Shown: positions 28,068 through 37,020, counted from the stretch's first letter. The stretch is DNA of 64,000 nucleotides from Candidatus Fraserbacteria bacterium (GCA_029262795.1 JAJCYT010000029.1:1-64000); one strand, 5' to 3'. The notes: generated from the sequence alone by a model not told the origin. Program-made: numbers and translations.

Positions 28068-29231
28068 TTATGAGGACAGGATTTTTTGATATAGCTTTTG
28101 AGTTTCCAATGAGGGTTCAACACTCAGATTTTGTGCAAGCACTTTTTTGCAATTGCCAAATTGGACCAGCGCTTCATTGCGCCGTCCAAGCTGCCATAAA
28201 TTCTGCATCGCCATGCAGTGAAAACTTTCCAAACAAGGTTCTTGAACCAGAGCCGTTCGGCACACCTGGATGGAACGGTCAAATTCTTCGTGCGCTGTAT
28301 AGAGCTTGGCCATGCGGCCCAGGGTATTGAGGCAGATTTCTCTCAGTCGTTCGCGTTCTTCAGCACAGAGTTCGTCATACCGATCTTCTTCCAAATAGTG
28401 ACCACGGTAAAGTGTTTGGGCCTGTTCATAGGAGAGAATGGCTGCCTTGGAGTCCCCTTGTTGCTCCAGCAAACGTCCCTGATTCACTTGTGCTTCATAG
28501 GCATCTGCATCCACCCAGATTTGCTCCCGCTTGAGCAGATAAGATTGGTCGGAGGTGACAATAATTTCTTTGTCGATGCCCGCCCGCCGAAGCGCCTGCC
28601 TGAGAAAGTAAACGGTCACTTTCAAGCGTTCCCGACCCTGAGCATTGGTGGCCTCAGGCCACAAGTATTCCATCAGGCGTTCCCGATGAACGGCCTGCCC
28701 TCGCAAACTGAGTAAATATTTTAACAAGATGAGCGCTTGCTTGCGCTCCCAGCGCTCAAAGGCAATCCGCTGATCAGCAATACCCAAGCTGAAGTGACCC
28801 AAGGTAAAGCACCTTAAGATCGCTTCCGGAGCAGGATTGACTTCGGCTTCTGGAACAGGCAGCGTGCGAAGAAAAATGATGGCGATGGTGCCACCACCAC
28901 TCTGGTCATAATGCTCGGTTTGGGGAATGACGAGGCTGCTCAAACTGACAGACACCTTTGTCCCGTTTTTTCTACGAACCCAACAGCTCTGGATGGAAAA
29001 GGGCTGACAGCGGCCAAAACAATGCTTGGCCTGACAGTTGGGGACACACAAAGGCTCGCCATCGGAAAACAATGCGTGCAAAATTTCATGACAGGATGAT
29101 CCGAGTGCCTCTGAAGTGGTATATCCTAGCAGTTTTTCTGCATGCTGATTCCAGGTCGTCACTCGAAGGTCGTGATCCACGCCAAATGCTGCATCAGAGG
29201 AAAGATGGAGTAACTCATCGACTTTGAACAT
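28068..29231 (-). CDS. PAS-BTAD (SARP-like) transcriptional regulator
   Basis: 387 residues from the ATG at 29231 (AAGGAG 12 bases upstream); a GTG at 29288 would add 19. Residues 5-125 are a PAS domain (DAAFGVDHDLRVTTWNQHAE) with a Cys cluster, CVPNCQAKHCFGRC plus SC, in the usual ligand region, which could hold a metal or Fe-S centre or act as a thiol switch. A winged-helix DNA-binding domain follows (ERWERKQALILLKYLLSLRG, then RERLMEYLWPEA and LKVTVYFLRQALRRAG). The C-terminal TPR-like bacterial transcriptional activation domain (ADAYEAQVNQGRLLEQQGD onward) is like SARP proteins. It lies 102 bp upstream of the nitrate operon on the same strand and is the obvious candidate activator, probably sensing redox or oxygen. 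Confidence 0.85.
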   Translation of the reverse strand: MFKVDELLHLSSDAAFGVDHDLRVTTWNQHAEKLLGYTTSEALGSSCHEILHALFSDGEPLCVPNCQAKHCFGRCQPFSIQSCWVRRKNGTKVSVSLSSLVIPQTEHYDQSGGGTIAIIFLRTLPVPEAEVNPAPEAILRCFTLGHFSLGIADQRIAFERWERKQALILLKYLLSLRGQAVHRERLMEYLWPEATNAQGRERLKVTVYFLRQALRRAGIDKEIIVTSDQSYLLKREQIWVDADAYEAQVNQGRLLEQQGDSKAAILSYEQAQTLYRGHYLEEDRYDELCAEERERLREICLNTLGRMAKLYTAHEEFDRSIQVCRTALVQEPCLESFHCMAMQNLWQLGRRNEALVQFGNCKKVLAQNLSVEPSLETQKLYQKILSS

Positions 29232-29712
29232 ATTTTCTAAATACTCCTTTAGTCCATCTTGTCTCACACCGCACATTAGCAATGACACAGGCTACATTCA
29301 CAACCGTGACATTCCAAACACTCATCAGTCCATATTTAGGCGGTATAAATGCAAGGAAATCACAATTTCCCAATATTCGTTTAAAGGGACATTCTTAAAT
29401 ATTGGCTTTATTGCAGCAAGGTTGCCAAAGCATGCTTCCCTTTACCTCACTGTTGGTGCCTCATTGTCAGCCGCGAGTAAGGCTCTGCATTATCTTTGCT
29501 AAGAAATGATATGGAATATCCTCATTCTCGCTGATCTCTGGCAATTTACAGATCTCACCTTCTGGCATCTGGGGCAGATAGATCAGTGCGCGAAAAGCAT
29601 ACTCACAAGCGTTTGAGTAAATCATTATTATCTCTAATTATTGTACTTAAAGACCCTATTATCTTTTTATAATATATTTTGACCGTTTCGCCAAGTCACA
29701 GGTTGTACAATA
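29232..29712. other. Intergenic region upstream of regulator
   Basis: AT-rich with no convincing gene. The part nearest 29289-29360 should hold the regulator's promoter. I see no clear -35/-10 pair and no 11-bp TGTCACC repeat there. The right end abuts the IS6 element. Confidence 0.4.
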
Positions 29713-30516
29713 GTTGTGTCGCAAAGAATTGATTGGTGTAGAATCGAGACAGTTTTATCCTCAGCGAAAAACCCAGTTTAGACCAATCTGAAGACGCTGG
29801 AGACAAACCTAGCCTGACCAAGCATTTCGCCTTTTGGCATGCCACACACTTGCCCTTTGCGAATCGTGTTCATGGCTTCAAAGCCGGCTAGTGTGTTTTT
29901 CGCAGTCCAGAATGAGCCAAATCCCATACCAGGATTGACCACGTGTTTGATGAAGCGATGATCCTGCTCCACGATGTTGTTGAGATACCTGATCTGTCTG
30001 AGCCTACAGCCCTTGGGAATAAGGCTATGGTCTTGTTCTTGGTCAAATGCAATCGGATAGGCTGGATTTTTGTCGACAGTCATGACATAAGGCACCGCGG
30101 CATGTTCTGACTGAATCATTTTTGAAAGAAACGTTTGGCCGCATGCCTGTCGCGCTTGGCACTGAGCATGAAGTCGATCGTTTGCCCCTTGGGATCTACG
30201 GCCCGATACAAGAACATCCATTTACGTTTGACCTTGATGTAAGTCTCATCAATTCGATACGAACCCTTGGCGGGTTGCAGATGTCTTCTAATACGTTTAT
30301 CCAACTCTGGAGAATATCAACGATTGAGCGTCGAATGGTCGATCTGCATACCACGTTCTAGCATGATTTCTTCTAGATCTCTGTAGCTCAACGAATATCG
30401 CAGATACCATCGAACACACAGCAAGATGATCTCAGGCTGATAGTGTCTCCATTTGAAGGGCTTGGATGAATTCATGCAGATAATTTAAATGGCTCACCAA
30501 TTTTTTGCGACACTAC
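29713..30516 (-). mobile_element. IS6-family insertion sequence, inactive
   Basis: 804 bp, the usual IS6/IS26 size. Ends are imperfect inverted repeats: GTTGTGTCGCAAAGAATTG at 29713 and, on the other strand from 30516, GTAGTGTCGCAAAAAATTGG. The only gene is the broken transposase. No 8-bp target duplication is visible at the borders, so it has either recombined or been here long. Confidence 0.8.
29778..30475 (-). pseudogene. IS6-family DDE transposase, broken
   Basis: Starting at ATG 30475 (MNSSKPFKWRHYQPEIILLC) the frame is intact to an in-frame TGA at 30317-30319. This stands where a Trp is expected (TLNR-W). It resumes with DKRIRRHLQPAKGSYRIDET up to RHAAKRFFQK, where a one-base shift near 30125 moves the sense to the frame of LSKMIQSEHAAVPYVMTVDK. 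It runs to FRLV at 29778. The joined length is about 232 residues, as in IS26. The DDE residues are all still recognisable: D in RIDETY, D in TVDKNPAYP, E in NNIVEQDHRF. One stop and one frameshift make it non-functional alone. Confidence 0.85.
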
Positions 30517-30665
30517 CGCTAAGACGTTCAGAAGCTTGTCCAGAAGGTCAAATCATAATGATCTTGTTTCCCAACAAAAAATCTTATGGACGGGGAGGTT
30601 ACGGGTAGGATATTTTCATACTCAAACAATTGGATCTATACAGGTTGAAGATGTATTAGTGATGA

Positions 30666-30694
30666 TTGACAGTACTAATGTTTTGCATTATTAT
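30666..30694 (+). promoter_or_regulatory. Strong sigma-70 promoter of higBA
   Basis: TTGACA (30666-30671), 17-bp spacer, TATTAT (30689-30694). Transcription would begin near 30701, which is the GTG start codon of higB, so the mRNA may be leaderless. Confidence 0.8.
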
Positions 30695-30700
30695 AGATGA

Positions 30701-30988
30701 GTGATAAAAACATTTGCCAATAAAGAGACAGAAAAGATTTACCACCAGCAACGCTCCCGGAAATTTCCTAACGATATCCAAGAACGGGCCTTGAGGAAAT
30801 TGCAAATGTTGGATGCCGCAGTAAGTCTGGAAGAATTAAAGATTCCGCCAAACAACCGGCTAGAGAAATTGAGTGGAGATAGGAAAGGCCAATACAGTAT
30901 TCGCATCAATGAACAATGGCGAATCTGCTTTCGATGGAAAAACAGAGAAGTGTTTGATACTGAAATCACAGATTATCACAAAGGGTAA
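30701..30988 (+). CDS. higB: HigB-type RelE-superfamily toxin
   Basis: 95 residues from a GTG. The fold pattern of the RelE/HigB mRNA-interferase family is clear: [15 protein letters not shown], then [19 protein letters not shown], then the core strands [15 protein letters not shown] and a C-terminal EITDYHKG. Basic residues Arg and Lys in the strands and the final His are the usual catalytic set. Such toxins cut mRNA at the ribosome. The toxin-before-antitoxin order, two bases apart, is characteristic of higBA. There is no ribosome site in front of the GTG, consistent with a leaderless message. The pair lies between two inverted IS ends. Confidence 0.92.
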   Translation: MIKTFANKETEKIYHQQRSRKFPNDIQERALRKLQMLDAAVSLEELKIPPNNRLEKLSGDRKGQYSIRINEQWRICFRWKNREVFDTEITDYHKG

Positions 30989-30990
30989 AT

Positions 30991-31293
30991 ATGAAAAGAG
31001 AACTTAAACCAACACACCCAGGTCTCATCTTGCTAGAAGAATTTTTAGAGCCAATGGAAATTACCCAGTACCGATTGGCTAAAGAAATTAATGTGCCACA
31101 ACATCGCATTTATGAGCTCACCAAATCTAAACGTGCCATTACATTAGACACAGCAATTCGTCTTTCAAGGTTTTTTGGGACCAGCGCACGATATTGGTTG
31201 AACTTGCAAATCGATTATGACTTAAGAACTTCTCAAAGATTAAGGAAAATATTAGAAAAGAAAATAGAACCCTGGGTAACTTCTGAGGCATGA
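30991..31293 (+). CDS. higA: HigA-type antitoxin (HTH)
   Basis: 100 residues. Starts HPGLILLEEFLEPM, the standard HigA/VapI N-terminus. A helix-turn-helix of the Xre type follows (YRLAKEINVPQHRIYELTKS, then ITLDTAIRLSRFFGTSARYW). The C-terminus LNLQIDYDLRTSQRL is typical. It neutralises the HigB toxin and represses the operon. It begins two bases after the higB stop. The higB end supplies only a weak ribosome site (AAGG), so coupling is likely. Confidence 0.93.
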   Translation: MKRELKPTHPGLILLEEFLEPMEITQYRLAKEINVPQHRIYELTKSKRAITLDTAIRLSRFFGTSARYWLNLQIDYDLRTSQRLRKILEKKIEPWVTSEA

Positions 31294-31321
31294 CCTAAAA
31301 AAAGCAGGGATGCGTTAAACG

Positions 31322-31355
31322 GTAGTGTCGCAAAAAATCCGTGAGCCATTTAAAT
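31322..31355 (+). repeat. Solitary IS6 end, inverted relative to the element at 29.7 kb
   Basis: GTAGTGTCGCAAAAAATCCG and the next 14 bases match the reverse complement of the right end of the IS (30483-30516) with two mismatches. The match stops at the ATTTAAAT. No transposase follows. Together with the IS right end it brackets higBA, so the module may once have been a composite or IS-carried unit. Confidence 0.7.
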
Positions 31356-31466
31356 GAGTCCAACTTCCAACCTTCCGATCAAGCGGTGTTGGAGCGATTC
31401 TTGAGAGTGAACAACCGTTCAAACACTTGGCTTAATATTTCATCAATGGGCACGAACAACGCCTGT

Positions 31467-31860
31467 TTAATAGTTCATTTCTTCTGCAAATGCAATAACA
31501 TGGCCATCGAAATCGAGACTATAAGCTACGCGGTGTCCCCAACTGCGTTTTGTTAAAGGGCTCAATGGTTGCGCTCCAAGGCTCAAAGCTCGCTCATGAT
31601 AAGCTTTTGCATTCTTCACAAGCAAATACACTTCCGCTCTTGGGATTCCTCTTGCTAATGCTGGATCAGGTAGCTGGTCTCCAAGCAGCTTTTTAATACC
31701 TTGTTCTGGCATCAATCCCAATACACAACCATTACTCAATTCAAACTCCGTCATTCCAGGAACTTCAAGACGTGCTTCTAAATTTAATAGTTGCGAATAA
31801 TAATTTGTACTTCTGTCCTGATCAGCTACATAAAGAATCATATAACTCTCTATTACCATG
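31467..31860 (-). CDS. VOC/glyoxalase-like protein
   Basis: About 130 residues. The ATG at 31860 has AGGAGA six bases upstream and is preferred over a TTG at 31889. Single vicinal-oxygen-chelate fold: SYMILYVADQDRSTNYYSQLL, then EARLEVPGMTEFELSNGCVLGL, then AEVYLLVKNAKAYHERALS and the closing VAYSLDFDGHVIAFAEE. The second-half metal position Glu is present (AFAEE), while the first-half His is not. It resembles bleomycin-resistance/glyoxalase family members of unknown substrate more than glyoxalase I. Isolated gene in the accessory zone. Confidence 0.85.
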
Positions 31861-31920
31861 AAGTCTCCTGCCTTAATAGAATTGACCAACTTATCTAACA
31901 GATCTGTTTGAGGTGTTCAA

Positions 31921-32073
31921 ATGCCAGTAATTTACTATTCGATTCGAGCAATAAAAACTAATGGCGCACCTGCAAAAAGCAAACGAGTTTCAGGTCATTA
32001 TCAAATGGCACATGATTCAGGATACACGAATAGCAACGGATGGGGAGAGTTTATAATGACCCGTCCCACCTGA
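31921..32073 (+). CDS. Possible small protein, 50 residues
   Basis: ATG preceded by GAGGTG five bases upstream. The protein begins MPVIYYSIRAIKTNGAPAKS and continues with a GHYQMAHDSG stretch and a WGEF motif before ending TRPT. The composition (Gly, Tyr, Trp, Asn) is protein-like rather than random. No family is recognised. It might be a remnant of a larger gene. Confidence 0.4.
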   Translation: MPVIYYSIRAIKTNGAPAKSKRVSGHYQMAHDSGYTNSNGWGEFIMTRPT

Positions 32074-32087
32074 TAGATCTAATGTCA

Positions 32088-32136
32088 AATCTTAGCTCTT
32101 AGTCAGAATAGTCACAAAAAGATAATATGTGATTTT
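32088..32136 (+). repeat. Dispersed repeat, copy 1 (hairpin part)
   Basis: Contains the conserved 3' hairpin of the family (AGTCACA at 32110, then TGTGATTTT) and a weak match (CTTAGTCAGAATA) to the preceding part. Copies 2-5 lie at 33938, 37751, 38671 and 42904. Confidence 0.5.
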
Positions 32137-32188
32137 ACAAAACTAAGTTTTGACCCCGGGCCCACCAGGTGGGGCAGGTCACTGCAAG

Positions 32189-33682
32189 TCATGTGATGTT
32201 CGTACATCTACCATCCAAATACGGCTCTTCGTCTTCGGGATTAGTCGGGGAACATTCCATGCGTTCTGTGGAAACAGTGTTGCCATGGCTGTCTGTTTCG
32301 ATTGTCAAGGTGGTACAGATCAGCGTGCGACGATCACACAGGGTTGTTCTGGTGAGCGCGGATCCATCGGGGCGGTTTGTGTGTTCCTCAACGAGGCATA
32401 TGGTTTGACGCTCGTCCTCGCAGTTAGAGTCTCTGGTGTAACAAGCACTGGCCAGGCACTGTTGACTGTGGGACGAGCGAATGGTGCATTCGGAATTGTT
32501 CGCCAAAGCAGAGGGGCAGTTCATGGTCACGATGCGGCGTTCGTTTTTATCGTAACTTTCAAACGTGCTGTAGCTGTATGTTCTTTCGCAATCCTCTCCC
32601 GAAGTGGGATCGCACTGGGTCGTGCTCGTCGTTTCGCCCCCGTTTTCAAAAGCATGAAAATAATGAGATACCGGGGTGCGAGACACCTCATCACAGTTCA
32701 GATCATCTTCGCTGAGCGGCATATCGCACACGAACGTTGTGGATTCATCCTGAAGCCCCTCCTCAAACCAGGATCGGCTTACGGTAAAACTAGCCGTGTG
32801 ACAGCTGTCGCTATCACAGACGCGGTTGTATGTCGTGGATTCACAGCGCGGATCGCAATCCATCGAGCGGAAGGTCATGCGCTGCGTCACCCGGCGGCAT
32901 CCAGATGGTGTGCAGATAAAACTTTCGCTGATGCACATGGTGCCATCCTCCGTACATTCACTGCGGGTTTCGACGATGAGTGAATGATCGCGTAAAGATT
33001 CCGCTGACGGCACAGCGCCAACACTCAAAATTGGCCTGTCTGTACATACTTCAGACATAGTTAAGTCACAAACCTGATCTATGATCAACTGACGCACACA
33101 ACCGCCTTCGAGATCGCAAATTTCCTCAAAAATACGAAGCTCGACCATGCGGCAGTTCCGCCCGTCCAAATCGCACAACAACCGGTCCTGCGTGCGTTGG
33201 CATAAACCACCATTGGGATCACAACGATCCTCAACACGAACTACATCCAGTTGATGTCCATTGCTCAGGAAGATTTGGAACAGACACAGCTCCTCATCCG
33301 GAGATGTAATCACGCACTCAAAACGGAAGTTTGGGGCACTTGATTGATCCAGATCAATATCCAGATCTTCCCCTTCACTGGTGGTGTCGGAGGATTCCGG
33401 ACAACCAGCCCCATCGGGGCTATCTGGCAGACCAGCTTCATTTGGACACTGATCCTCGTCATCAGAAATCCCATCCCGGTCTCGGTCTTGGGGTTCCTGT
33501 GATTCAGAAGGTTCTTGTTCGTCTTCCGCTGTTTGCTCGTGATTGGGACAGACAAGGTTTTTATTCTCATCGTAATGACATTCATGTTCAGCCTGAACCA
33601 TAACTGAAAAGCTGAGTGCCACCAGCAGTGCAACGACCATTGACCAAAAAATCTTCTCCATGTGACATAGATAAGAATTCAT
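32189..33682 (-). CDS. Secreted cysteine-rich repeat protein
   Basis: 497 residues. The ATG at 33682 has AAGGAGGG four bases upstream; an internal Met at 33661 lacks one. Signal peptide MVVALLVALSFSVMVQA. An acidic linker (QDRDRDGISDDEDQCPNEAG) follows, which is a thrombospondin type 3-like calcium-binding loop. From about residue 125 the rest is a string of short Cys-rich units, each with paired Cys such as CDPNGGLC, CDLDGRNC, CDLEGGC, CDPTSGEDC. They are joined by strands with many charged residues. About 40 Cys in total imply extensive disulfides. It resembles the Cys-rich part of the protein at 12-15 kb in composition, not in repeat sequence. Function unknown. Confidence 0.8.
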   Translation of the reverse strand: MNSYLCHMEKIFWSMVVALLVALSFSVMVQAEHECHYDENKNLVCPNHEQTAEDEQEPSESQEPQDRDRDGISDDEDQCPNEAGLPDSPDGAGCPESSDTTSEGEDLDIDLDQSSAPNFRFECVITSPDEELCLFQIFLSNGHQLDVVRVEDRCDPNGGLCQRTQDRLLCDLDGRNCRMVELRIFEEICDLEGGCVRQLIIDQVCDLTMSEVCTDRPILSVGAVPSAESLRDHSLIVETRSECTEDGTMCISESFICTPSGCRRVTQRMTFRSMDCDPRCESTTYNRVCDSDSCHTASFTVSRSWFEEGLQDESTTFVCDMPLSEDDLNCDEVSRTPVSHYFHAFENGGETTSTTQCDPTSGEDCERTYSYSTFESYDKNERRIVTMNCPSALANNSECTIRSSHSQQCLASACYTRDSNCEDERQTICLVEEHTNRPDGSALTRTTLCDRRTLICTTLTIETDSHGNTVSTERMECSPTNPEDEEPYLDGRCTNIT

Positions 33683-33937
33683 TAACCCTCCTTGGGTTCG
33701 CAGTGTCCATAACTAAGAGCTTGTTATTTTAAAAATAGCTTCATCTAATAAAGAATCCGACACTCGATTCGGTTAACTTTGGTGAGCCTTATTTACCGCC
33801 GTGCATCCCGTAGCGATAGTGTAATCGTTTTTCTGCAATAAGCACTTTAACGCAACTCTCGGTAGGATAACATTTCCAGCGATTCAGCCGTTTATCCAGA
33901 ATAGATAAAAAAGTTATGTTGAAAAGATTTTGACCTT

Positions 33938-34013
33938 TCCCCAGAAAACAGATCCGCAATCAGGACTTAGCAGGAAGCCTTGAAAAGTCACAAAAGAATA
34001 AAATGTGACTTTT
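33938..34013 (+). repeat. Dispersed repeat, copy 2
   Basis: Starts CCCCAGAAAACAGATCCGCA and ends in the hairpin AAGTCACA...TGTGACTTT. Full-length member. It sits in the 571-bp gene-free gap 33683-34253, which otherwise holds only the hairpins below. Confidence 0.75.
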
Positions 34014-34063
34014 GAAAACGGTGAATCAGCAATTTAACAGAATGGTTATTACAAAAAGAATTA

Positions 34064-34197
34064 TGTCCTATAGTAGCTATATTCTCCTAGCTATAGGACA
34101 GAAGATGGCAAGAATAGAGAGCGGCAAGTCTATAAATGCAGAATTTAAGAGGATTTTCCTCACTCGAAAGATGTCCAATAAAGACATTATTGGACAT
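34064..34197. repeat. Two TGTCC/GGACA hairpins
   Basis: First: TGTCCTATAG (34064-34073) with CTATAGGACA (34091-34100). Second: ATGTCCAATAA (34171-34181), loop AGACA, TTATTGGACAT (34187-34197), 11-bp perfect arms. They lie just beyond the end of the BTAD-TPR gene and could end its transcript. Related to the inverted repeat at 37720. Confidence 0.6.
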
Positions 34198-34253
34198 TTC
34201 GGCTGGCCCAAACTTATTCTTTTGGCATTCCTTCCTATACTTTGGAATGATAT

Positions 34254-36764
34254 TTATGGATTGGGTTGGCCAAATCTTTTTAATATCGATAAATATCGTT
34301 GATCCTCTGTGTAGCCGATAAGTAAAGGATGATGTCTGTAATACAAATACATCCATCGATCATGGGCTTCAAAAGCTTTTTTGAAAAGGCTAAAGGCAGT
34401 TTCTTCATTTCCTAAAACAAGATTGAGTGCTGCCATCCAAGATATCCGCTGACTTTGGGATTGAATCGGCCAATCTTCCAGAATTGAGAGTTGATGACTT
34501 GCTGACTCCAAATTCCCCATATATGCGTATACAATACCAATTCCTGCCTGCGCTTGGAGACGCATGTGGGTGGCTACACCACTACTGTGGGCGATTAAGG
34601 CGTGTTCAAACGCTTCAACGGCGAGATCGTATTTTGAGATAAAAAGATTCCCCATTGCAATCGCTAAGTGACCGTAATCCGCGTTCGGATTGACACTAAC
34701 TTGCCTTCTACCAAGCTCAATCAAATTCTCAAATTGATGATTCATTAGATACCATTCTCCAAGTCTCCAATGAAGCGGTTCATCTTCTGCTTGCAGCTCC
34801 AAACTGTGTTTATACATCGACTGAGCTTCTTCCTCTTTACCAATTCGCTTAAGAAAATTGGCATAGGTTACGGCCACCTCTACAGATCCAGGATGATCGG
34901 TCAGGAGTGATATGTATAGATTGTTGGCTATATCCCAGTCCTGTTTCTGTGCATGATAAATTGCCAATTCCACTTTATGAAGCGTGGCATTTGGCTCTAA
35001 CTCGACACATTTTTCTAAAGACAACATTGCATTATCCCATTCACTTATAGTTCCGTAAACCATTGACAGGCTATGTAGATTTCTTAAATTCAATGGGTCA
35101 AGTTCTACAGAAATTGATATATGTTCAAAAGCTCCCTGGATATCCTGTTTCCACGTAAATAATAAAATTGCATAGAAGCGATGCGCCCAGGCATCATTGG
35201 GGTTTAGCTTCAAAGCTTTTCGGATTGTATCTTCAGCGGCTCGATAGTCTTTTTCATATTCTCTTTGAACGCGGGCCAATGCCGTATAGCCTGCAGACAA
35301 ATTTTCATCGATGGAAAGCGCTTTCAAAGCATTTGTTTTAGCCTGCTGATATATATGTTCATGGTCGTAATTGTGTCTAATCAGGTCTGGAAGGAAAAAG
35401 GCAAGCCTTGCATAGGCGAGTGCAAAACGTGGATCCAAGTCTATTGCTTTTTCAAAATATGAAACCGTTTTTGAAGCATAATCATAATCTTTAAACCGAG
35501 AAAAATATTCGGCTTGTAAGTAGAGATGATATGCTTTTGTATTTGAAGGGATATAGGGTGTCGTAGATATGTCAAGGGGATTTAGTTTAATTTGCAATTG
35601 CTCAACAACAGATTTTGCAACTTCTTCTTGAATACTGATGGGGTTGTCCTTGGGCTGCCTGAAGATTTTGGAAAAGAGCATTGAATCATCGCCAAGATCG
35701 CTGATTTGAATCACAATGTGCAGGTCATTGCCAACCACCTGAACGCTCCCTTCAAGGGAAAAATCTGCGCCCAAATAATCTCTTAGGTTCAAGTTTTTCT
35801 CCATTGCGATACTGATCGAGTTTTTTGAAATGACACGGAAATGATCAAGCTTGGAGAATACATGTATCATTTGCAGCCTGATGCCTTCATCAAAGTACCT
35901 CAAGGAAGTGTCATCATTGAGCAATGAAAACGGCAGCACTGCGATGGTTGTTCGGTTGGTATTTTTGCCAGTGGTCAAAGGCAGTTCCTGATTTTGCATT
36001 TGGTGAAGCAATTTTGTGGTTTCCTGGGAAACCTCAGCATCAAGTTCTTTTTCTAATACGTCCTTACAAACTTCAAAAGTCTGAATTATTTGTTGTTCAT
36101 CACGTAACTGATAATGTGCGAGCATTTTGAGGCGGTAAATTCGTTCTACAATATTTGAGTGACTGATATATATGTTCGTTAGATGAATCACTTCGTGGGG
36201 GTTTTCTAAAGCCATCTCACAAATTGCAGCTTGTTCAATACAATCTAAATATAGATTGCGCAATTCGACTCGCAACAACGCTGACCAGTCTTCATACAAA
36301 TCTTCTAACAACAAATCGTGTTTGTAAGCTTTCATCGCAGCATAGAAACTCTGAAGTGCATCATTCACCTGGTTTCGAGCTTGATATTCTTTGCTCTTTA
36401 CAACCATTGAAGTGAATTCTGCAATATCTAATGCAATCTCTACTTGAATGTTGAAGCAATATGCAGAACCGTGGCGTACTATAAAATTCGAATCCGATGC
36501 TTTTAGAGTTGGCTCAAGCATTCTTCGCAATTCACTTACACGTTTTTGTAAATTACGAGATGCTTTGACGGGGTCCATGTTTGGATAGAGCCAATCAACC
36601 AATTGGTCTACTGTAAACGATTGCCCTTGCTGAGAAATTAAGATTTTGAACAATTGAAGCGTCTTTCTCTGAGGCCAATCATGATCTGAAATGGTCATGC
36701 CATCAATGCTTAACTCAAAATGGCCCAAAAGATTCACTTTTAGCTTGGGAATTTTTTTCTTCAT
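34254..36764 (-). CDS. BTAD regulator with TolB-like domain and TPR array
   Basis: 836 residues. N-terminal winged helix of the SARP type (LLGHFELSIDG, then WPQRKTLQLFKILISQQG and SRNLQKRVSELRRMLEP). The BTAD helical domain follows to about residue 250 (EIALDIAEFTSMVVKSKEY, AHYQLRDEQQIIQTFE). Residues about 268-395 match the TolB-like N-terminal domain found in such regulators (IAVLPFSLLNDD, FDEGIRLQMIHVFS, DFSLEGSVQVVGNDL). From about 405 to 790 there are nine or more TPR-like units (LNPNDAWAHRFYAILLF, SVNPNADYGHLAIAMG). No membrane helix is seen. It is probably a cytoplasmic one-component activator whose signal is unknown. Divergent to the secreted-protein gene at 37021, with three tandem TAGGAC repeats between them. 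Confidence 0.85.
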   Translation of the reverse strand: MKKKIPKLKVNLLGHFELSIDGMTISDHDWPQRKTLQLFKILISQQGQSFTVDQLVDWLYPNMDPVKASRNLQKRVSELRRMLEPTLKASDSNFIVRHGSAYCFNIQVEIALDIAEFTSMVVKSKEYQARNQVNDALQSFYAAMKAYKHDLLLEDLYEDWSALLRVELRNLYLDCIEQAAICEMALENPHEVIHLTNIYISHSNIVERIYRLKMLAHYQLRDEQQIIQTFEVCKDVLEKELDAEVSQETTKLLHQMQNQELPLTTGKNTNRTTIAVLPFSLLNDDTSLRYFDEGIRLQMIHVFSKLDHFRVISKNSISIAMEKNLNLRDYLGADFSLEGSVQVVGNDLHIVIQISDLGDDSMLFSKIFRQPKDNPISIQEEVAKSVVEQLQIKLNPLDISTTPYIPSNTKAYHLYLQAEYFSRFKDYDYASKTVSYFEKAIDLDPRFALAYARLAFFLPDLIRHNYDHEHIYQQAKTNALKALSIDENLSAGYTALARVQREYEKDYRAAEDTIRKALKLNPNDAWAHRFYAILLFTWKQDIQGAFEHISISVELDPLNLRNLHSLSMVYGTISEWDNAMLSLEKCVELEPNATLHKVELAIYHAQKQDWDIANNLYISLLTDHPGSVEVAVTYANFLKRIGKEEEAQSMYKHSLELQAEDEPLHWRLGEWYLMNHQFENLIELGRRQVSVNPNADYGHLAIAMGNLFISKYDLAVEAFEHALIAHSSGVATHMRLQAQAGIGIVYAYMGNLESASHQLSILEDWPIQSQSQRISWMAALNLVLGNEETAFSLFKKAFEAHDRWMYLYYRHHPLLIGYTEDQRYLSILKRFGQPNP

Positions 36765-36833
36765 TCAAAACACAACCTTGAATTGCCTCATTTACTACGG
36801 CTTATCTATAGGCCAAATATTGTGGTGCATCGG

Positions 36834-36862
36834 TTCTAGGACTTCTTAGGACATTCTAGCAC
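36834..36862. promoter_or_regulatory. Three tandem TAGGAC repeats, 10-bp period
   Basis: TTCTAGGAC, TTCTTAGGAC and TTCTAGCAC follow one another; the TAG(G/C)AC cores start at 36837, 36847 and 36857. One helical turn apart, they look like a SARP/BTAD operator between the divergent BTAD regulator (36764) and the exported-protein gene. A possible plus-strand -10, TATACA (36884-36889), lies 21 bp beyond the last repeat. Confidence 0.55.
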
Positions 36863-37020
36863 GGAATCAGGTCAAGCGTGGTCTATACATCTCTATGAGC
36901 TCAAGCTTTTGGACGAATAACAATCACACCAAGGAGACGGCCATGCTTCAAGTTTGGATTGATAAAAGAAGTCGAGAGTTGCGTTCCCTAGGCAATTTAT
37001 TTGAACAAGCAAGGAGAAAA

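Noticed and set aside
29713-30516. 8-bp target duplication at the IS borders
   Set aside because: The flanks (GTACAATA left, CGCTAAGA right) do not match. The same holds for the MITE at 43201-43521.
32150-32983. Plus-strand open frame of about 277 codons opposite the Cys-rich gene
   Set aside because: The minus-strand gene has a signal peptide, a strong ribosome site and Cys periodicity; the plus frame has none of these.
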